NCBI RefSeq assembly: GCF_025463825.1
Contig: NZ_JAODBG010000093.1
Coordinates: 1 to 64,000, forward strand
DNA from: Cryobacterium sp.
Lineage (GTDB): Bacteria > Actinomycetota > Actinomycetes > Actinomycetales > Microbacteriaceae
Length of the DNA stretch: 64,000 nt
Reading direction: 5' to 3'
Part shown: positions 25,711-35,061 of the stretch, in pieces
How the letters are laid out: each line of letters starts with the position of its first letter
Numbering within the stretch: position 1 is the first letter of the stretch
Program-made: the position numbers and the translations under genes
Notes under the pieces: model-generated
The model's input: the letters and a program-made list of their open reading frames with translations, nothing else
Told to the model about the DNA's origin: nothing
Databases searched by the model: none

Positions 25711-26721
25711 TCACGCGGGAACGTCCGCGAGGGAGGTTCCGGTCGCTTTCGCCTTGAGGGCGAGCGCCTTCTTGTCGCGCTTGCGGATCCCGGGCTCGTT
25801 TTCGCGCAGCTGGGCGTACAGCGGGGCCGCGATGAAGATCGTCGAGTAGGTTCCCACCAGCATGCCGATGAGCAGGGCAAGGGAGATGTCCTGCAGAGTG
25901 CCGGCCCCCAGCACGAACGCACCGATGACGAGAATCGACGCGACGGGCAGCACAGCGACGATCGACGTGTTGATCGAGCGGACGAGGGTCTGGTTGACGG
26001 CGAGGTTGACCGAGTCGGCGAAGGTCCGGCGGGACTCGGGTCCGTCCTCCCTGGTGTTCTCACGGATTTTGTCGAACACCACGACGGTGTCGTACAGCGA
26101 ATAACCCAGGATGGTGAGGAATCCGATCACCGCTGCGGGGGTGATCTCGAACCCGGTGATGCCGTAGAAACCGGCGGTGATCACGAGGTCGTGCAGCAGC
26201 GCGATCATCGCGGCGGCGGCCATCTTCCAGGTGCGGAAGTACAGGGCCATCACGACTCCGGCGAGCACCAGGAAGGTCAGCAGGGCCCGGATGGCCGAGC
26301 CGGTGATGTCCTGGCCCCAGGACGGGCCGATGAAGGACGAGGTGACCTGGGCCGGGTCAACCCCGTACGCCTCGGCCAGGGCTTCGCTCACGGCCCGTGA
26401 TTCGGTCTTGGTGAGCTGGTCGGTCTGCACCCGGATGCCGTCGGTGCCGACGGCGGAGATCTTCGGCGCGGCCGCAGGAACCACTTTGGCCACGGCGTCG
26501 GCTGCGGGAGCCTGGTCTTGGCTGGAGAGCGCCGAGACCTCGAACTCCGATCCGCCGGTGAACTCGATGCCGAACGAGAAGCCGCCGCGGAGGACGGGGA
26601 CGAGGACGGCGATGAGGATCATAACGCCGGCGATCGAATACCAAAGCTTCCGGCGGGCGACGATGTTGAACGACAGCTTGCCGGTGTGCAGGTCGTTACC
26701 GAACTGGTTGAAGCTGGCCAT
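25711..26721 (-). CDS. secF: Protein-export membrane protein SecF
   Basis: 336 aa, six predicted membrane helices with a large periplasmic loop after the first. Motifs include FGIEFTGGSEFEV (the conserved D/E-x-x-GG near TM1), GFLTILGYSLYDTVVVFDKIREN and SINTSIVAVLPVASILVIGA. With SecD it uses the proton gradient to pull proteins through SecYEG. The ATG overlaps the secD stop by one base (TAATG). The C-terminus has a basic tail with RKRDKKALALKAKA. Confidence 0.96.
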   Translation of the reverse strand: MASFNQFGNDLHTGKLSFNIVARRKLWYSIAGVMILIAVLVPVLRGGFSFGIEFTGGSEFEVSALSSQDQAPAADAVAKVVPAAAPKISAVGTDGIRVQTDQLTKTESRAVSEALAEAYGVDPAQVTSSFIGPSWGQDITGSAIRALLTFLVLAGVVMALYFRTWKMAAAAMIALLHDLVITAGFYGITGFEITPAAVIGFLTILGYSLYDTVVVFDKIRENTREDGPESRRTFADSVNLAVNQTLVRSINTSIVAVLPVASILVIGAFVLGAGTLQDISLALLIGMLVGTYSTIFIAAPLYAQLRENEPGIRKRDKKALALKAKATGTSLADVPA

Positions 26722-28484
26722 TAGGAATCCTTCCCGTCGGTCGGCTTAGAGCCGGTGCCGATGAGCTCAGCCGCCTTGCGTTCGGCGATGGTCTGGCGCT
26801 TCGCGGCTTCCTTACCGGAGGCCGCCTGCTTGCGGGAGGCCACCTCCGCGGGAGCCTGGAACTGGGCCCGGCCGCGGTAGACGGCACCGAGCGCGCGCGG
26901 GTCGAGCCCGCTGAGCTTGTGGCCGTCGCCGAAGAATTTGGTGCGGGCGAGGAGTTGGAGCGTCGGGTGGGTGAACAGTGCGACCACCAGCAGGTCGACC
27001 AGGGTGGTCAGGCCCAGAGTGAGCGCGAACCCGCGGACGTTGCCGACGGCGAGGATGAACAGCACGGCGGCGGCCAGGAAGTTCACGGTGTCGGACGCGA
27101 TGATGGTGCGGATGGCGCGGCGCCAGCCGGATTCGACCGCCGAGACCAGGCCGCGGCCGTCCCGCAGCTCGTCGCGCACGCGTTCGAAGTAGACGATGAA
27201 CGAGTCGGCCGTGATACCGATGGCCACGATCAGACCCGCAACGCCCGCAAGGGACAGCCGGTAGTCTTCCCGCCAGGAGAGCAGCGTGATCAGGAAGTAG
27301 GTGATCACGGCGGCGACACCCAGCGACGCGACGGTGACCAGACCGAGGAGCCGGTACTGCACCAGGGAGTACAGCACGACGAGGATCAAGCCGATGAGGC
27401 CGGCGATCAAACCGCTCTGCAGCTGCGTGGAGCCGAGGGTGGCCGAGATGGTGTCCTGGCTCTGCACGGTGAAGCTGATCGGCAGTGCGCCGAACTTGAG
27501 CTGGTCGGCGAGGGCTTTCGAGGTGTCCTGGTCGAACGAGCCGGTGATCTGCGGCTTGCCGTCGGTGATGACGGCGAGGGTCTGCGGGGCGGAGATGACG
27601 CTGCCGTCGAGCACGATCGCGAACTGGTTCTGGGCGCCGGTGAGGCCGCTGAGCCGGGTGGTCACGTCGGCGAACGCCGTGGTGCCGGTGCGGTCGAAGA
27701 CGATGTTGACGGCCCACTCGCCGGTGGTCGCGCCACTCTGCGTCTGGACCTGGCCGTTGCTGGCGTCGGAGATGTTCTCGCCGCTCACCTCGACCGGGCC
27801 GAGGATGTACTTGACGCTGCCGTCGGTCTCGCAGGTGACGAGGGGCTGGTCGGCCGGTGCGACGACGGTGGTGTCGATGTCGCTGCACTGGAAGCTGTCG
27901 AACTGCGCCTGCAACGCCGGCGTGATGTTGTTCAGGTCGCTGGCGTCGGTCGGGGCGACCGAGGGCGTGGTGGCCGGCTCGGGCGTGGCCTCGGCCGCGG
28001 GATCAGCAGCGGCGTCGGTGGCTGGATCGATGGCCGCATCCGTGGCACCGGGAGTCGCCGTCGACTCATCGCCGACGCTGTCAGCAGAGGGAGCCGAGGC
28101 CACCAGCACCGGTCGGAACTCCAGCTTGGCCGACGACTCGATGCGATTCAGGGTGGCCTCGTCGGGCGTGCCGGGGATCGACACGACGATGTTCTGCCCG
28201 CCCTGGGTGTTGATCTCCGCTTCGGAGACACCGGAGGAGTCGATGCGCTGTCGGATGATCGACACGGCCTGGTTCAGCTGCTCGTTGGAGACGGTCTGAC
28301 CGGACTCGAGCTTGGGGGCGAGGATGATCTGCGTGCCGCCCTCGAGGTCGAGGGCAAGCTTCGGCGTCCACGATCCGCCGCCGGTCAGCACCCCGGCTCC
28401 GTTGAGAGCGATGAGACCGACGATGATCACGCCAAGCCAGGTCAGCGAGCGCCAGGCCTTCTTGGTCGGAGACGACTTAGCCAC
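26721..28484 (-). CDS. secD: Protein translocase subunit SecD
   Basis: 587 aa. An N-terminal helix (LTWLGVIIVGLIALNGAGVL) precedes the periplasmic P1 domain (LALDLEGGTQIILAPKLESG) which holds a long Ala/Thr/Pro-rich acidic insert at about residues 140-200, an actinobacterial trait. Five C-terminal helices follow, with AIGITADSFIVYFERVRDEL. It works with SecF in export. The GTG start is at 28484, 64 nt after yajC. Upstream sits an imperfect hairpin at 28509-28536. Confidence 0.96.
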   Translation of the reverse strand: MAKSSPTKKAWRSLTWLGVIIVGLIALNGAGVLTGGGSWTPKLALDLEGGTQIILAPKLESGQTVSNEQLNQAVSIIRQRIDSSGVSEAEINTQGGQNIVVSIPGTPDEATLNRIESSAKLEFRPVLVASAPSADSVGDESTATPGATDAAIDPATDAAADPAAEATPEPATTPSVAPTDASDLNNITPALQAQFDSFQCSDIDTTVVAPADQPLVTCETDGSVKYILGPVEVSGENISDASNGQVQTQSGATTGEWAVNIVFDRTGTTAFADVTTRLSGLTGAQNQFAIVLDGSVISAPQTLAVITDGKPQITGSFDQDTSKALADQLKFGALPISFTVQSQDTISATLGSTQLQSGLIAGLIGLILVVLYSLVQYRLLGLVTVASLGVAAVITYFLITLLSWREDYRLSLAGVAGLIVAIGITADSFIVYFERVRDELRDGRGLVSAVESGWRRAIRTIIASDTVNFLAAAVLFILAVGNVRGFALTLGLTTLVDLLVVALFTHPTLQLLARTKFFGDGHKLSGLDPRALGAVYRGRAQFQAPAEVASRKQAASGKEAAKRQTIAERKAAELIGTGSKPTDGKDS

Positions 28485-28508
28485 CTATTGAACTCAGCTT
28501 TCTTTGCT

Positions 28509-28536
28509 CGTGCCCACGCCGAACGGCGCGGGCACG
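28509..28536 (-). other. Hairpin in the yajC-secD gap
   Basis: 12-nt arms (28509-28520 and 28525-28536) pair with one mismatch around a 4-nt loop, between the yajC stop (28549) and secD start (28484). No T-tract follows, so partial attenuation or mRNA processing is more likely than full termination. Confidence 0.4.
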
Positions 28537-28548
28537 GAGAGGGGTTTG

Positions 28549-28983
28549 TTACGCGTCGCCCTTTTTGGGTTCGGTGTTTGTGTCGTGTGCCTCGTCGGTC
28601 GTGGGCTCGAAGGGAGCCTGCTCGAACGCGGTGCGCTGGCCGAACTCCGGCTCGGCCACGACGGACGGGGTTCCGGCATCCGTGTCGGCGGTCTCGTCCA
28701 GGACGACATCGTCGCCGACGACGACGGGCTCGACCACGCGGGCGATGGTCTGGCGGTGGATCTGCACGATCGTGCCGGGTGCGATCTCGAGGGCGACCTT
28801 GTTCTCTTCTTCATCGATCGACACGATGGTGCCGTAGAGGCCGAAGTTGGTCATGACGTCGGCGCCGGCCACCATTTTGGACTGCAACGCCAGCGTGTCC
28901 TTCTGGCGCTTGCGGCCGTTGCGGAACATGAAGAAAACGAGCAGCGCCAGGGCGGCGAGCATGACAAGAGTCAACGGATCCAT
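28549..28983 (-). CDS. yajC: Preprotein translocase subunit YajC
   Basis: 144 aa. One N-terminal membrane helix (LTLVMLAALALLVFFMFRNG) is followed by a small beta domain (MVAGADVMTNFGLYGTIVSI, then KVALEIAPGTIVQIHRQTIA) and an acidic C-terminal tail. YajC is an accessory of the SecDF complex. ATG at 28983 with GGAAGG further upstream. The order ruvB-yajC-secD-secF-rel is the standard actinobacterial one. Confidence 0.95.
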   Translation of the reverse strand: MDPLTLVMLAALALLVFFMFRNGRKRQKDTLALQSKMVAGADVMTNFGLYGTIVSIDEEENKVALEIAPGTIVQIHRQTIARVVEPVVVGDDVVLDETADTDAGTPSVVAEPEFGQRTAFEQAPFEPTTDEAHDTNTEPKKGDA

Positions 28984-29081
28984 AGAACTGGGAAACCTTC
29001 CCGCAAGCGATTCAAGACCGCAGCAGAGTAGTGGTGCAGGGCATGTGGGGAATGGCACGACAAAGATGCGGACCAACCTGA

Positions 29082-29087
29082 ATTATA
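29082..29087 (-). promoter_or_regulatory. Possible -10 element of the yajC-secDF operon
   Basis: A perfect TATAAT on the minus strand (29087 to 29082) sits at the 3' end of ruvB, about 100 nt before the yajC start. No matching -35 hexamer is visible at 16-18 bp, so this is tentative. Confidence 0.35.
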
Positions 29088-30117
29088 GGACATCCAAGGT
29101 GAGCGCAGCCTGAGGATTGCTCAGGCCGAAGTGCCGCCACGCTGCGGCAGTCGCGACCCGTCCGCGCGGGGTGCGCGTGAGGAAGCCTATCCGTACCAGG
29201 AAGGGCTCGACGACCGATTCGATGGTCTCCGGCTCCTCGCCGACCGATACGGCGAGGGTGTTCAGGCCGACCGGGCCGCCCGCGAAGCGGGTGAGGACGA
29301 TGTTCATGACCTCGCGGTCCAACCGGTCCAGTCCGATTTCGTCGACGTCATAGAGTTCGAGGGCGGCGTGCACCGCTGCCAGGTCGGCGCCTCCGCCGTG
29401 CACGAGTGCGTAGTCCCGTACCCGGCGCAGCAGCCGGTTGGCGATGCGCGGTGTTCCGCGGCAGCGCCCGGCGATTTCGGCGATGGCCTCACGGTCGATG
29501 GCCAGCCCGAGGAGCGCTGCGGCCCGCACGAGAACCAGTTCCAGTTCGGCGTCGGCGTAGAACTCCAGGTGCGCGGTGAATCCGAACCTGTCGCGCAGGG
29601 GGTTGGGCAACATGCCGGAGCGGGTGGTGGCGCCCACCAGGGTGAACGGGGCCAGGTCGAGGGGCACGGAGGTGGCGCCGGCGCCCTTGCCCACCATGAT
29701 GTCGATGCGGAAGTCTTCCATCGCCAGATAGAGCATCTCTTCGGCGGACCTGGCCATCCGGTGGATCTCGTCGATGAAGAGCACCTCGCCGGGTACCAGG
29801 GAGGACAGCACCGCCGCCAGGTCGCCGGCGTGCTGGATGGCCGGACCGCTGGACATCCGCAGCGGGCGGTTGCCCTCGTAGGCGATGATCATGGCCAGCG
29901 TGGTCTTGCCGAGTCCGGGCGGGCCGGCTAGCAGGATGTGGTCGGGGGTGCGCTGCTGCATCGACGCGGCGGTGAGCAGGAGCTGCAGCTGGCCGCGCAC
30001 CTTCTGCTGGCCGACGAACTCGGCCAGGCTCTTGGGGCGCAGGGCCCCCTCGAAGGCGAGTTCGGCGTCGCCCTCGAGGGCCGGGTTGGTCAGTTCGACG
30101 CCGGGATCCTGGGTCAT
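29083..30117 (-). CDS. ruvB: Holliday junction branch migration helicase RuvB
   Basis: 344 aa, full length. AAA+ motor that drives RuvA-bound Holliday junctions. Walker A in [16 protein letters not shown], Walker B in [18 protein letters not shown], sensor 1 in [20 protein letters not shown], and the C-terminal winged helix [20 protein letters not shown]. Its start overlaps the ruvA stop by four bases. Confidence 0.97.
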   Translation of the reverse strand: MTQDPGVELTNPALEGDAELAFEGALRPKSLAEFVGQQKVRGQLQLLLTAASMQQRTPDHILLAGPPGLGKTTLAMIIAYEGNRPLRMSSGPAIQHAGDLAAVLSSLVPGEVLFIDEIHRMARSAEEMLYLAMEDFRIDIMVGKGAGATSVPLDLAPFTLVGATTRSGMLPNPLRDRFGFTAHLEFYADAELELVLVRAAALLGLAIDREAIAEIAGRCRGTPRIANRLLRRVRDYALVHGGGADLAAVHAALELYDVDEIGLDRLDREVMNIVLTRFAGGPVGLNTLAVSVGEEPETIESVVEPFLVRIGFLTRTPRGRVATAAAWRHFGLSNPQAALTLDVL

Positions 30118-30767
30118 GAGCGGCGCTCCGCGGCGTTGGCGGTGCCGGCGTGTTGCGCAGGACCGAGTTTGGCGAGGGCGAGGCGGAGCACGGCGGCGAC
30201 GCCGGCTTCCTCGACGTCGAATTCGGCGGTGCTGCCGACGAGGATCTCGTCGACGGCCTGCGCGGCCACCCGTTCCGACCAGCCCAGACCGATCAAGGCG
30301 GCCTGCACGCTGGCGCCGACGGTGGCCGTGGCGACACCGGGGCGGCCGGGTGCGGCGGGAGTCGCGGTGACGGCGACTTTTCCGATCAGGGACAGCACGA
30401 TGAGCTTGGCGGTCTTGGGCCCGATGCCGCTGACCTTACGGAATACCGCGTCGTCCTCCGCGTTCACGGCCGTGGCGATCTGGTTCGGGGTGAGCACGGC
30501 GAGGACGCCGAGCGCGGACTTGGGTCCCACACCGGTCACGCCCACGAGCAACTCGAAGACGGCGAGTTCGTCGGCGCTGGGAAAACCGTACAGGGTCAGG
30601 GAATCCTCGCGCACGATCAGGGTGGTCGAAAGGCGGGTTTCAGTGCCGATGCGTGACGAGAGGGCCGTGGCGGGGGTGACCTGCACGGCGAGTCCCACGC
30701 CGCCGACCTCGATCACGACGGTCGTGCCCAGGGCGGAAAGGACTGGGCCACGCACAGAAGAGATCAC
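30114..30767 (-). CDS. ruvA: Holliday junction DNA helicase subunit RuvA
   Basis: 217 aa. Domain I ([20 protein letters not shown]), the HhH domain ([31 protein letters not shown]) and the C-terminal RuvB-binding domain ([20 protein letters not shown]) are all present. It recognises four-way junctions and loads RuvB. Overlaps ruvC and ruvB by four bases each, so ruvC-ruvA-ruvB form a coupled operon. Confidence 0.96.
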   Translation of the reverse strand: MISSVRGPVLSALGTTVVIEVGGVGLAVQVTPATALSSRIGTETRLSTTLIVREDSLTLYGFPSADELAVFELLVGVTGVGPKSALGVLAVLTPNQIATAVNAEDDAVFRKVSGIGPKTAKLIVLSLIGKVAVTATPAAPGRPGVATATVGASVQAALIGLGWSERVAAQAVDEILVGSTAEFDVEEAGVAAVLRLALAKLGPAQHAGTANAAERRS

Positions 30768-31414
30768 CTATTCAGCCTACGGGGCGCCGCCGACGTTCCC
30801 GCCGCCGGACCCGGCGCGTTGCGCTCGGCGTCTCGCCAGGCCTTCTGCGCGGGAGTGAGCGCGACGGGGCTCAGGGAGGGGGTGGAGCGCTTGCCGGCGG
30901 CGACGGCGCCGGTCGTGGGCAGCACTCCCCCAGCCGCGCCGGTGCGCCAGGCGTGGCAGATGGCGAGGGCGAGCGCGTCGGCGGCGTCGGCCGGTTTCGG
31001 GATCTCGGCAAGACCCAGCACCCGGGCCACCATGGTGCCCACCTGTTTCTTGTCTGCGGACCCGTATCCGGTGATCGCCGCCTTGACCTCGCTGGGGGTG
31101 TGCAGGGTGACGGTGAGGCCGCGTTTGGCGGCGAGCATCAGCGCCACCCCGCTGATCTGGGCGGTGCCCATGACTGTGCTGACGTTCTGTTGCGCGAAAA
31201 CCCGCTCGATGGCCACGAAGGCCGGCTTGTGCGTGTCCAGCAGTTCCTCAAGGCCCTCGCTAATCAGCAGCAGCCGGCGCTCGAGGGACAACTCCGGAGA
31301 GCTGCGTAGCACCTGAACGTCGACCAGAGTGGCCGAACGGTTTGCCGCGACGTCGACGATGCCGACGCCGCAACGGGTCAGGCCGGGGTCGATGCCCAGC
31401 ACCCTGACCGTCAT
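30764..31414 (-). CDS. ruvC: Crossover junction endodeoxyribonuclease RuvC
   Basis: 216 aa. Catalytic acidic residues are in [35 protein letters not shown] and [17 protein letters not shown]. It resolves Holliday junctions as a dimer. The C-terminal about 40 residues ([20 protein letters not shown] and beyond) are an Ala/Ser/Pro/Arg-rich tail longer than in E. coli. Starts eight bases after yebC. Confidence 0.96.
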   Translation of the reverse strand: MTVRVLGIDPGLTRCGVGIVDVAANRSATLVDVQVLRSSPELSLERRLLLISEGLEELLDTHKPAFVAIERVFAQQNVSTVMGTAQISGVALMLAAKRGLTVTLHTPSEVKAAITGYGSADKKQVGTMVARVLGLAEIPKPADAADALALAICHAWRTGAAGGVLPTTGAVAAGKRSTPSLSPVALTPAQKAWRDAERNAPGPAAGTSAAPRRLNR

Positions 31415-31421
31415 CCGGGAA

Positions 31422-32186
31422 CTATTCGCTGTCGGCTTCGAGTTCGGCCTGGACCGCGTCGGTCAGGTCGTAGTTGCTGTAGATGTTCTGAACGTCGTCG
31501 AGCTCCTCGAGCGCGTCGATGAGGTGGAACACCTTGCGGGCGGTCGCCGCGTCGACCTCTATCTTGAGCTGCGGCACGAAGGCGATGTCGGCGGAGTCGT
31601 AGTCGATTCCGGCGGTCTGCAGCGCGGTGCGGGTGGCGACGAGGTCCTGGGCCTCGCTGAAGACCTCGAACTTCTCGCCGTCGTCGATGACCTCCTCGGC
31701 TCCGGCGTCGAGGACCGCGGCGAGCACGTCGTCTTCGGTGACGTCGTTGCCCTTCGGAACCACGACGATGCCCTTGCGGTGGAAGTTGTAGGCGACACTG
31801 CCCGGGTCGGCCATGTTTCCGCCGTTGCGGCTGACCGTGGTGCGAACCTCGGCGGCGGCACGGTTCTTGTTGTCGGTGAGGCACTCGATCATGATGGCGA
31901 CGCCGTTGGCGGCGTAGCCCTCGTACATGATCGTGGTGTAGTCGACGACCTCACCGGAGAGGCCGGCGCCGCGCTTGACGGCGCGGTCGATGTTGTCGTT
32001 GGGGACCGAGGTCTTCTTGGCTTTCTGGATCGCGTCGACGAGGGTCGGGTTTCCCGACAGGTCGGCGCCGCCCATCCGCGCCGCGACCTCAATGTTCTTG
32101 ATCAGCTTGGCGAATGCCTTGGCCCGACGCGAGTCGGTAACGGCCTTCTGGTGCTTGGTGGTCGCCCACTTGGAATGCCCGGACAT
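31422..32186 (-). CDS. yebC: YebC/PmpR family regulatory protein
   Basis: 254 aa, family-length. [20 protein letters not shown] at the N-terminus, [20 protein letters not shown] in the middle. YebC proteins were annotated as transcription regulators; more recent work links them to translation of difficult peptide stretches. ATG at 32186 is the family start. It lies upstream of ruvC, as in most actinobacteria. Confidence 0.95.
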   Translation of the reverse strand: MSGHSKWATTKHQKAVTDSRRAKAFAKLIKNIEVAARMGGADLSGNPTLVDAIQKAKKTSVPNDNIDRAVKRGAGLSGEVVDYTTIMYEGYAANGVAIMIECLTDNKNRAAAEVRTTVSRNGGNMADPGSVAYNFHRKGIVVVPKGNDVTEDDVLAAVLDAGAEEVIDDGEKFEVFSEAQDLVATRTALQTAGIDYDSADIAFVPQLKIEVDAATARKVFHLIDALEELDDVQNIYSNYDLTDAVQAELEADSE

Positions 32187-32309
32187 GAATCTCCCGATAG
32201 TCGCTAACTCGTGCAACGCGCGTGACGCGTCGTCTGCTGGCACCACGATCGTGCTGACCGCTCAGTGCCCTGCCAGTCTAGCCCGGGTGCCCCAGGGCCG
32301 ACCCGCGCC

Positions 32310-32756
32310 TCACCGGTCGGTGGGGACGGCGAGGATCTTGTGCAGGGTGCGCAGGTTCCGGTTCGTGGTGGTGGACTTGAACCTGGCCTTCGCCGCGAGG
32401 AGGCTGAGCGGACTCTTGATGCCCACGGCCCGGCGGACCTGCCAGTACAGTACGCCGGAACCGGGCTGCACTCGCTCGTCGGCGGGGTCCAGGGTCGGGG
32501 CGGCCTGGAGCAGTTCGTCCAGGCGTTCCTGGGCCGAGCCGAACAGGATGTAGGAGTGCCAGCCCTCCCGGTCCTCGAACGGGTAGGCCTCCACGGCCGC
32601 CGCCAGCTGAGCCCTGGTGAGCAGCACCACCCAGGCCTCGTAGCCGAACGCGTCGGTGAGGGCGGCCTCGAGGCCCGCCTTGACCGCGGCAGCATCGGAC
32701 TTCTCGCTGTCGAACACCACGTTGCCGCTGGCGAGCACGGTGGTGACGCTGGTCAT
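32310..32756 (-). CDS. N-terminally truncated DUF1697 protein
   Basis: 148 aa from ATG 32756. The sequence TTVLASGNVVFDSEKSD, then AAVKAGLEAALTDAFGYEAW, is the middle of DUF1697. The usual first about 35 residues, including the LRGINVGG motif, are missing. Only 39 nt separate the start from the pdxT stop at 32796, so the missing part is not upstream. DUF1697 function is unknown. It interrupts the normal pdxT-yebC adjacency, and is probably a 5'-deleted immigrant or a pseudogene. Confidence 0.65.
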   Translation of the reverse strand: MTSVTTVLASGNVVFDSEKSDAAAVKAGLEAALTDAFGYEAWVVLLTRAQLAAAVEAYPFEDREGWHSYILFGSAQERLDELLQAAPTLDPADERVQPGSGVLYWQVRRAVGIKSPLSLLAAKARFKSTTTNRNLRTLHKILAVPTDR

Positions 32757-32795
32757 CCGCCCAGTTTGGCACCGCATTCCCGCCGGGCGGAGAAC

Positions 32796-33389
32796 CTAGC
32801 CGCGGAAGGCCGCCGAAAGCACCTTCTGCAGGAAGTACTCGTGGAAGCGGTGCTCCCCTGTGATCTCCGGATGGAAGGACGTTCCGAGCAGGTTGCCCTG
32901 TTCGACGGCGACGCAGCGGCCGTCGGCGACCGTGGCCAGCGCGGTGGCCAGGGGCCCCACGCTCTCGACGACGGGTGCGCGGATGAAGGCGGCGTGCACG
33001 GGAACCGCACCGAGCGCCGGAATGTCCAGGTCGGTTTCGAACGAGTCCGCCTGGGAGCCGAACGCGTTCCGGCGCACGCTGATGTCGAGGCCGCCGAGGC
33101 TCTGCTGCCCGCGGATGGCGTCGAGCACCGTGTCGGCGAGCATGATCAGGCCTGCACAGGTACCGTAGACCGGCAGCCCTGCTCCGATGGCGGCGCGCAG
33201 CGGTTCGGCCAAGCCGAACATGCGGGAGAGTTTGTCCATAACACTGGACTCCCCGCCCGGGATCACCAGGCCGTCGACGACGGCCAGCTCCTCGGGGCGG
33301 CGCACGAGCACCACGTCGCTGCCGAGCGAGCTCAGCACGGTGGCGTGCTCGCGAAAGTCGCCCTGCAGGGCGAGTACTCCAACGGTCAT
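32796..33389 (-). CDS. pdxT: Pyridoxal 5'-phosphate synthase glutaminase subunit PdxT
   Basis: 197 aa. Class I glutaminase that supplies ammonia to PdxS. VGVLALQGDFREHATVLSSL, PGGESSVMDKLSRMFGL, the nucleophilic Cys in VYGTCAGLIMLADTVLD and the His/Glu pair in LLGTSFHPEITGEHRFHEYF are intact. ATG at 33389. It follows pdxS by ten bases and is co-transcribed with it. Confidence 0.96.
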   Translation of the reverse strand: MTVGVLALQGDFREHATVLSSLGSDVVLVRRPEELAVVDGLVIPGGESSVMDKLSRMFGLAEPLRAAIGAGLPVYGTCAGLIMLADTVLDAIRGQQSLGGLDISVRRNAFGSQADSFETDLDIPALGAVPVHAAFIRAPVVESVGPLATALATVADGRCVAVEQGNLLGTSFHPEITGEHRFHEYFLQKVLSAAFRG

Positions 33390-33399
33390 GAAGCGGGTG

Positions 33400-34302
33400 T
33401 TACCAGCCGCGCTCGGAGAGGCGGTGCGGGGCGGCGAGGTCGGACACGTTGATGCCGACCATCGCTTCGCCGAGGCCGCGCGAGACATCCGCGATGATCT
33501 TGGCGTCGTCGTAGAACGCGACGGCCTTGACGATCGCGTTGGCGCGCTCCTGCGGGTTGCCGGACTTGAAGATGCCCGAGCCCACGAAGACGCCGTCGGC
33601 ACCGAGCTGCATCATCATGGCAGCGTCGGCCGGGGTGGCCACGCCGCCGGCGGTGAACAGGACGACGGGAAGCTTGCCGGTGGCGGCGATCTCTGCGACG
33701 AGTTCGTAGGGTGCGGAGAGTTCCTTGGCGGCGACGTACAGTTCGTCCTTGGTGAGCGAGGACAGGCGGGCGATCTCGCCCTTGATGGTGCGGATGTGCT
33801 TGGTGGCCTCCGAGACGTCGCCGGTGCCCGCCTCGCCCTTGGAGCGGATCATCGCGGCGCCCTCGGTGATGCGGCGCAGCGCCTCGCCCAGGTTGGTGGC
33901 ACCACAGACGAAGGGGATGGTGAAGTTCCACTTGTCGATGTGGTTGACGTAGTCGGCGGGGCTGAGCACCTCGGATTCGTCGATGTAGTCCACTTCGAGG
34001 GCCTGCAGCACCTGGGCTTCGACGAAGTGGCCGATGCGGGCCTTGGCCATGACCGGGATGGACACCTCGGCGCGGATGCTGTCGATCAGGTCGGGGTCGC
34101 TCATGCGGGCGACACCGCCCTGCGAGCGGATGTCGGCGGGGACGCGCTCGAGGGCCATGACGGCGACAGCGCCGGCGTCTTCGGCGATTCGGGCCTGCTC
34201 GGCGTTGACGACGTCCATGATGACGCCGCCCTTCAGCATCTCAGCGAGGCCGCGCTTGACGCGGCTCGAGCCGAACTGCTCAGTAGAAGTGGTGTCAGTC
34301 AT
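33400..34302 (-). CDS. pdxS: Pyridoxal 5'-phosphate synthase lyase subunit PdxS
   Basis: 300 aa TIM-barrel synthase that makes PLP from ribose 5-phosphate, glyceraldehyde 3-phosphate and ammonia. [40 protein letters not shown] and the Lys in [15 protein letters not shown], plus [20 protein letters not shown], are diagnostic. ATG at 34302. It lies 120 nt downstream of the HIT gene; in many actinobacteria pgsA and mannoside-synthesis genes occupy this gap. Confidence 0.96.
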   Translation of the reverse strand: MTDTTSTEQFGSSRVKRGLAEMLKGGVIMDVVNAEQARIAEDAGAVAVMALERVPADIRSQGGVARMSDPDLIDSIRAEVSIPVMAKARIGHFVEAQVLQALEVDYIDESEVLSPADYVNHIDKWNFTIPFVCGATNLGEALRRITEGAAMIRSKGEAGTGDVSEATKHIRTIKGEIARLSSLTKDELYVAAKELSAPYELVAEIAATGKLPVVLFTAGGVATPADAAMMMQLGADGVFVGSGIFKSGNPQERANAIVKAVAFYDDAKIIADVSRGLGEAMVGINVSDLAAPHRLSERGW

Positions 34303-34422
34303 AGCTACGATTCTATTCCTTGCGTCTGGTGCCGGCCCGCAGGAGGCGGTGGGCACGTGTTGATGAAGAGCGGTTCAGGACTGCGATGCGGTCACGCGGG
34401 CGACGGGACCTGGACGGCACGG

Positions 34423-35058
34423 TCAGTCTCCTCCGGCGGGCCAACCGTCCGCAATGGAGCGGCGTACGTCGCCCAGGAGCTGGGGAATGGCCTTGGTGCC
34501 GGCGATGATCGGAAAGAAGTTGGAGTCCAGCGCCCAGCGCGGCACGATGTGCTGATGGAGATGCTCGGCGATGCCGGCGCCGGCAATACGGCCCTGGTTC
34601 ATTCCGAGGTTGAACCCATCGCAACCCGATGTGGCCTTGAGCACGCGCATGGCCACCTGGGTCAGGCTACCGATCTCGGCGACCTCCTCCGGCGTGGCTT
34701 CGTCATACGTCGCAACATGCCGATACGGGCAGACCAGCAGGTGACCGCTGTTGTAGGGGAAGAGGTTCAGCAGTACGTAGGCGAACCTGCCACGCGCCAC
34801 GATAAGCGCCGTCTCGTCGTCCATCGACGGTGCGATGCAGAACGGGCAGTCATCGGGATGCGGCTGCTGGCCGCCCTGGATGTAGACCATGCGGTGCGGG
34901 GTCCACAGCCGCTGGAAAGCATCCGGTACCGCGGCGAAGTCGCCGGAGTTCTCGACCTCGACTCCGTCGGCCAGGTCCTGCGGGGTCCCGGACAAGCGAT
35001 CCGAAGGGGTGTCGCGCGGCACGTCGGTTTCGGGACCAGCCGGGGTGGCGTCGGCCAT
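34423..35058 (-). CDS. HIT family protein
   Basis: 211 aa. Histidine-triad nucleotide hydrolase/transferase. After an acidic N-terminal tail of about 45 residues come MVYIQGGQQPHPDDCPFCIA, LLNLFPYNSGHLLVCPYRHV and the catalytic triad HLHQHIVPRW. M. tuberculosis has the same gene (Rv2613c, AP4A phosphorylase) next to thrS. The start is three bases after the thrS stop, indicating one transcript. Confidence 0.92.
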   Translation of the reverse strand: MADATPAGPETDVPRDTPSDRLSGTPQDLADGVEVENSGDFAAVPDAFQRLWTPHRMVYIQGGQQPHPDDCPFCIAPSMDDETALIVARGRFAYVLLNLFPYNSGHLLVCPYRHVATYDEATPEEVAEIGSLTQVAMRVLKATSGCDGFNLGMNQGRIAGAGIAEHLHQHIVPRWALDSNFFPIIAGTKAIPQLLGDVRRSIADGWPAGGD

Positions 35059-35061
35059 CGT

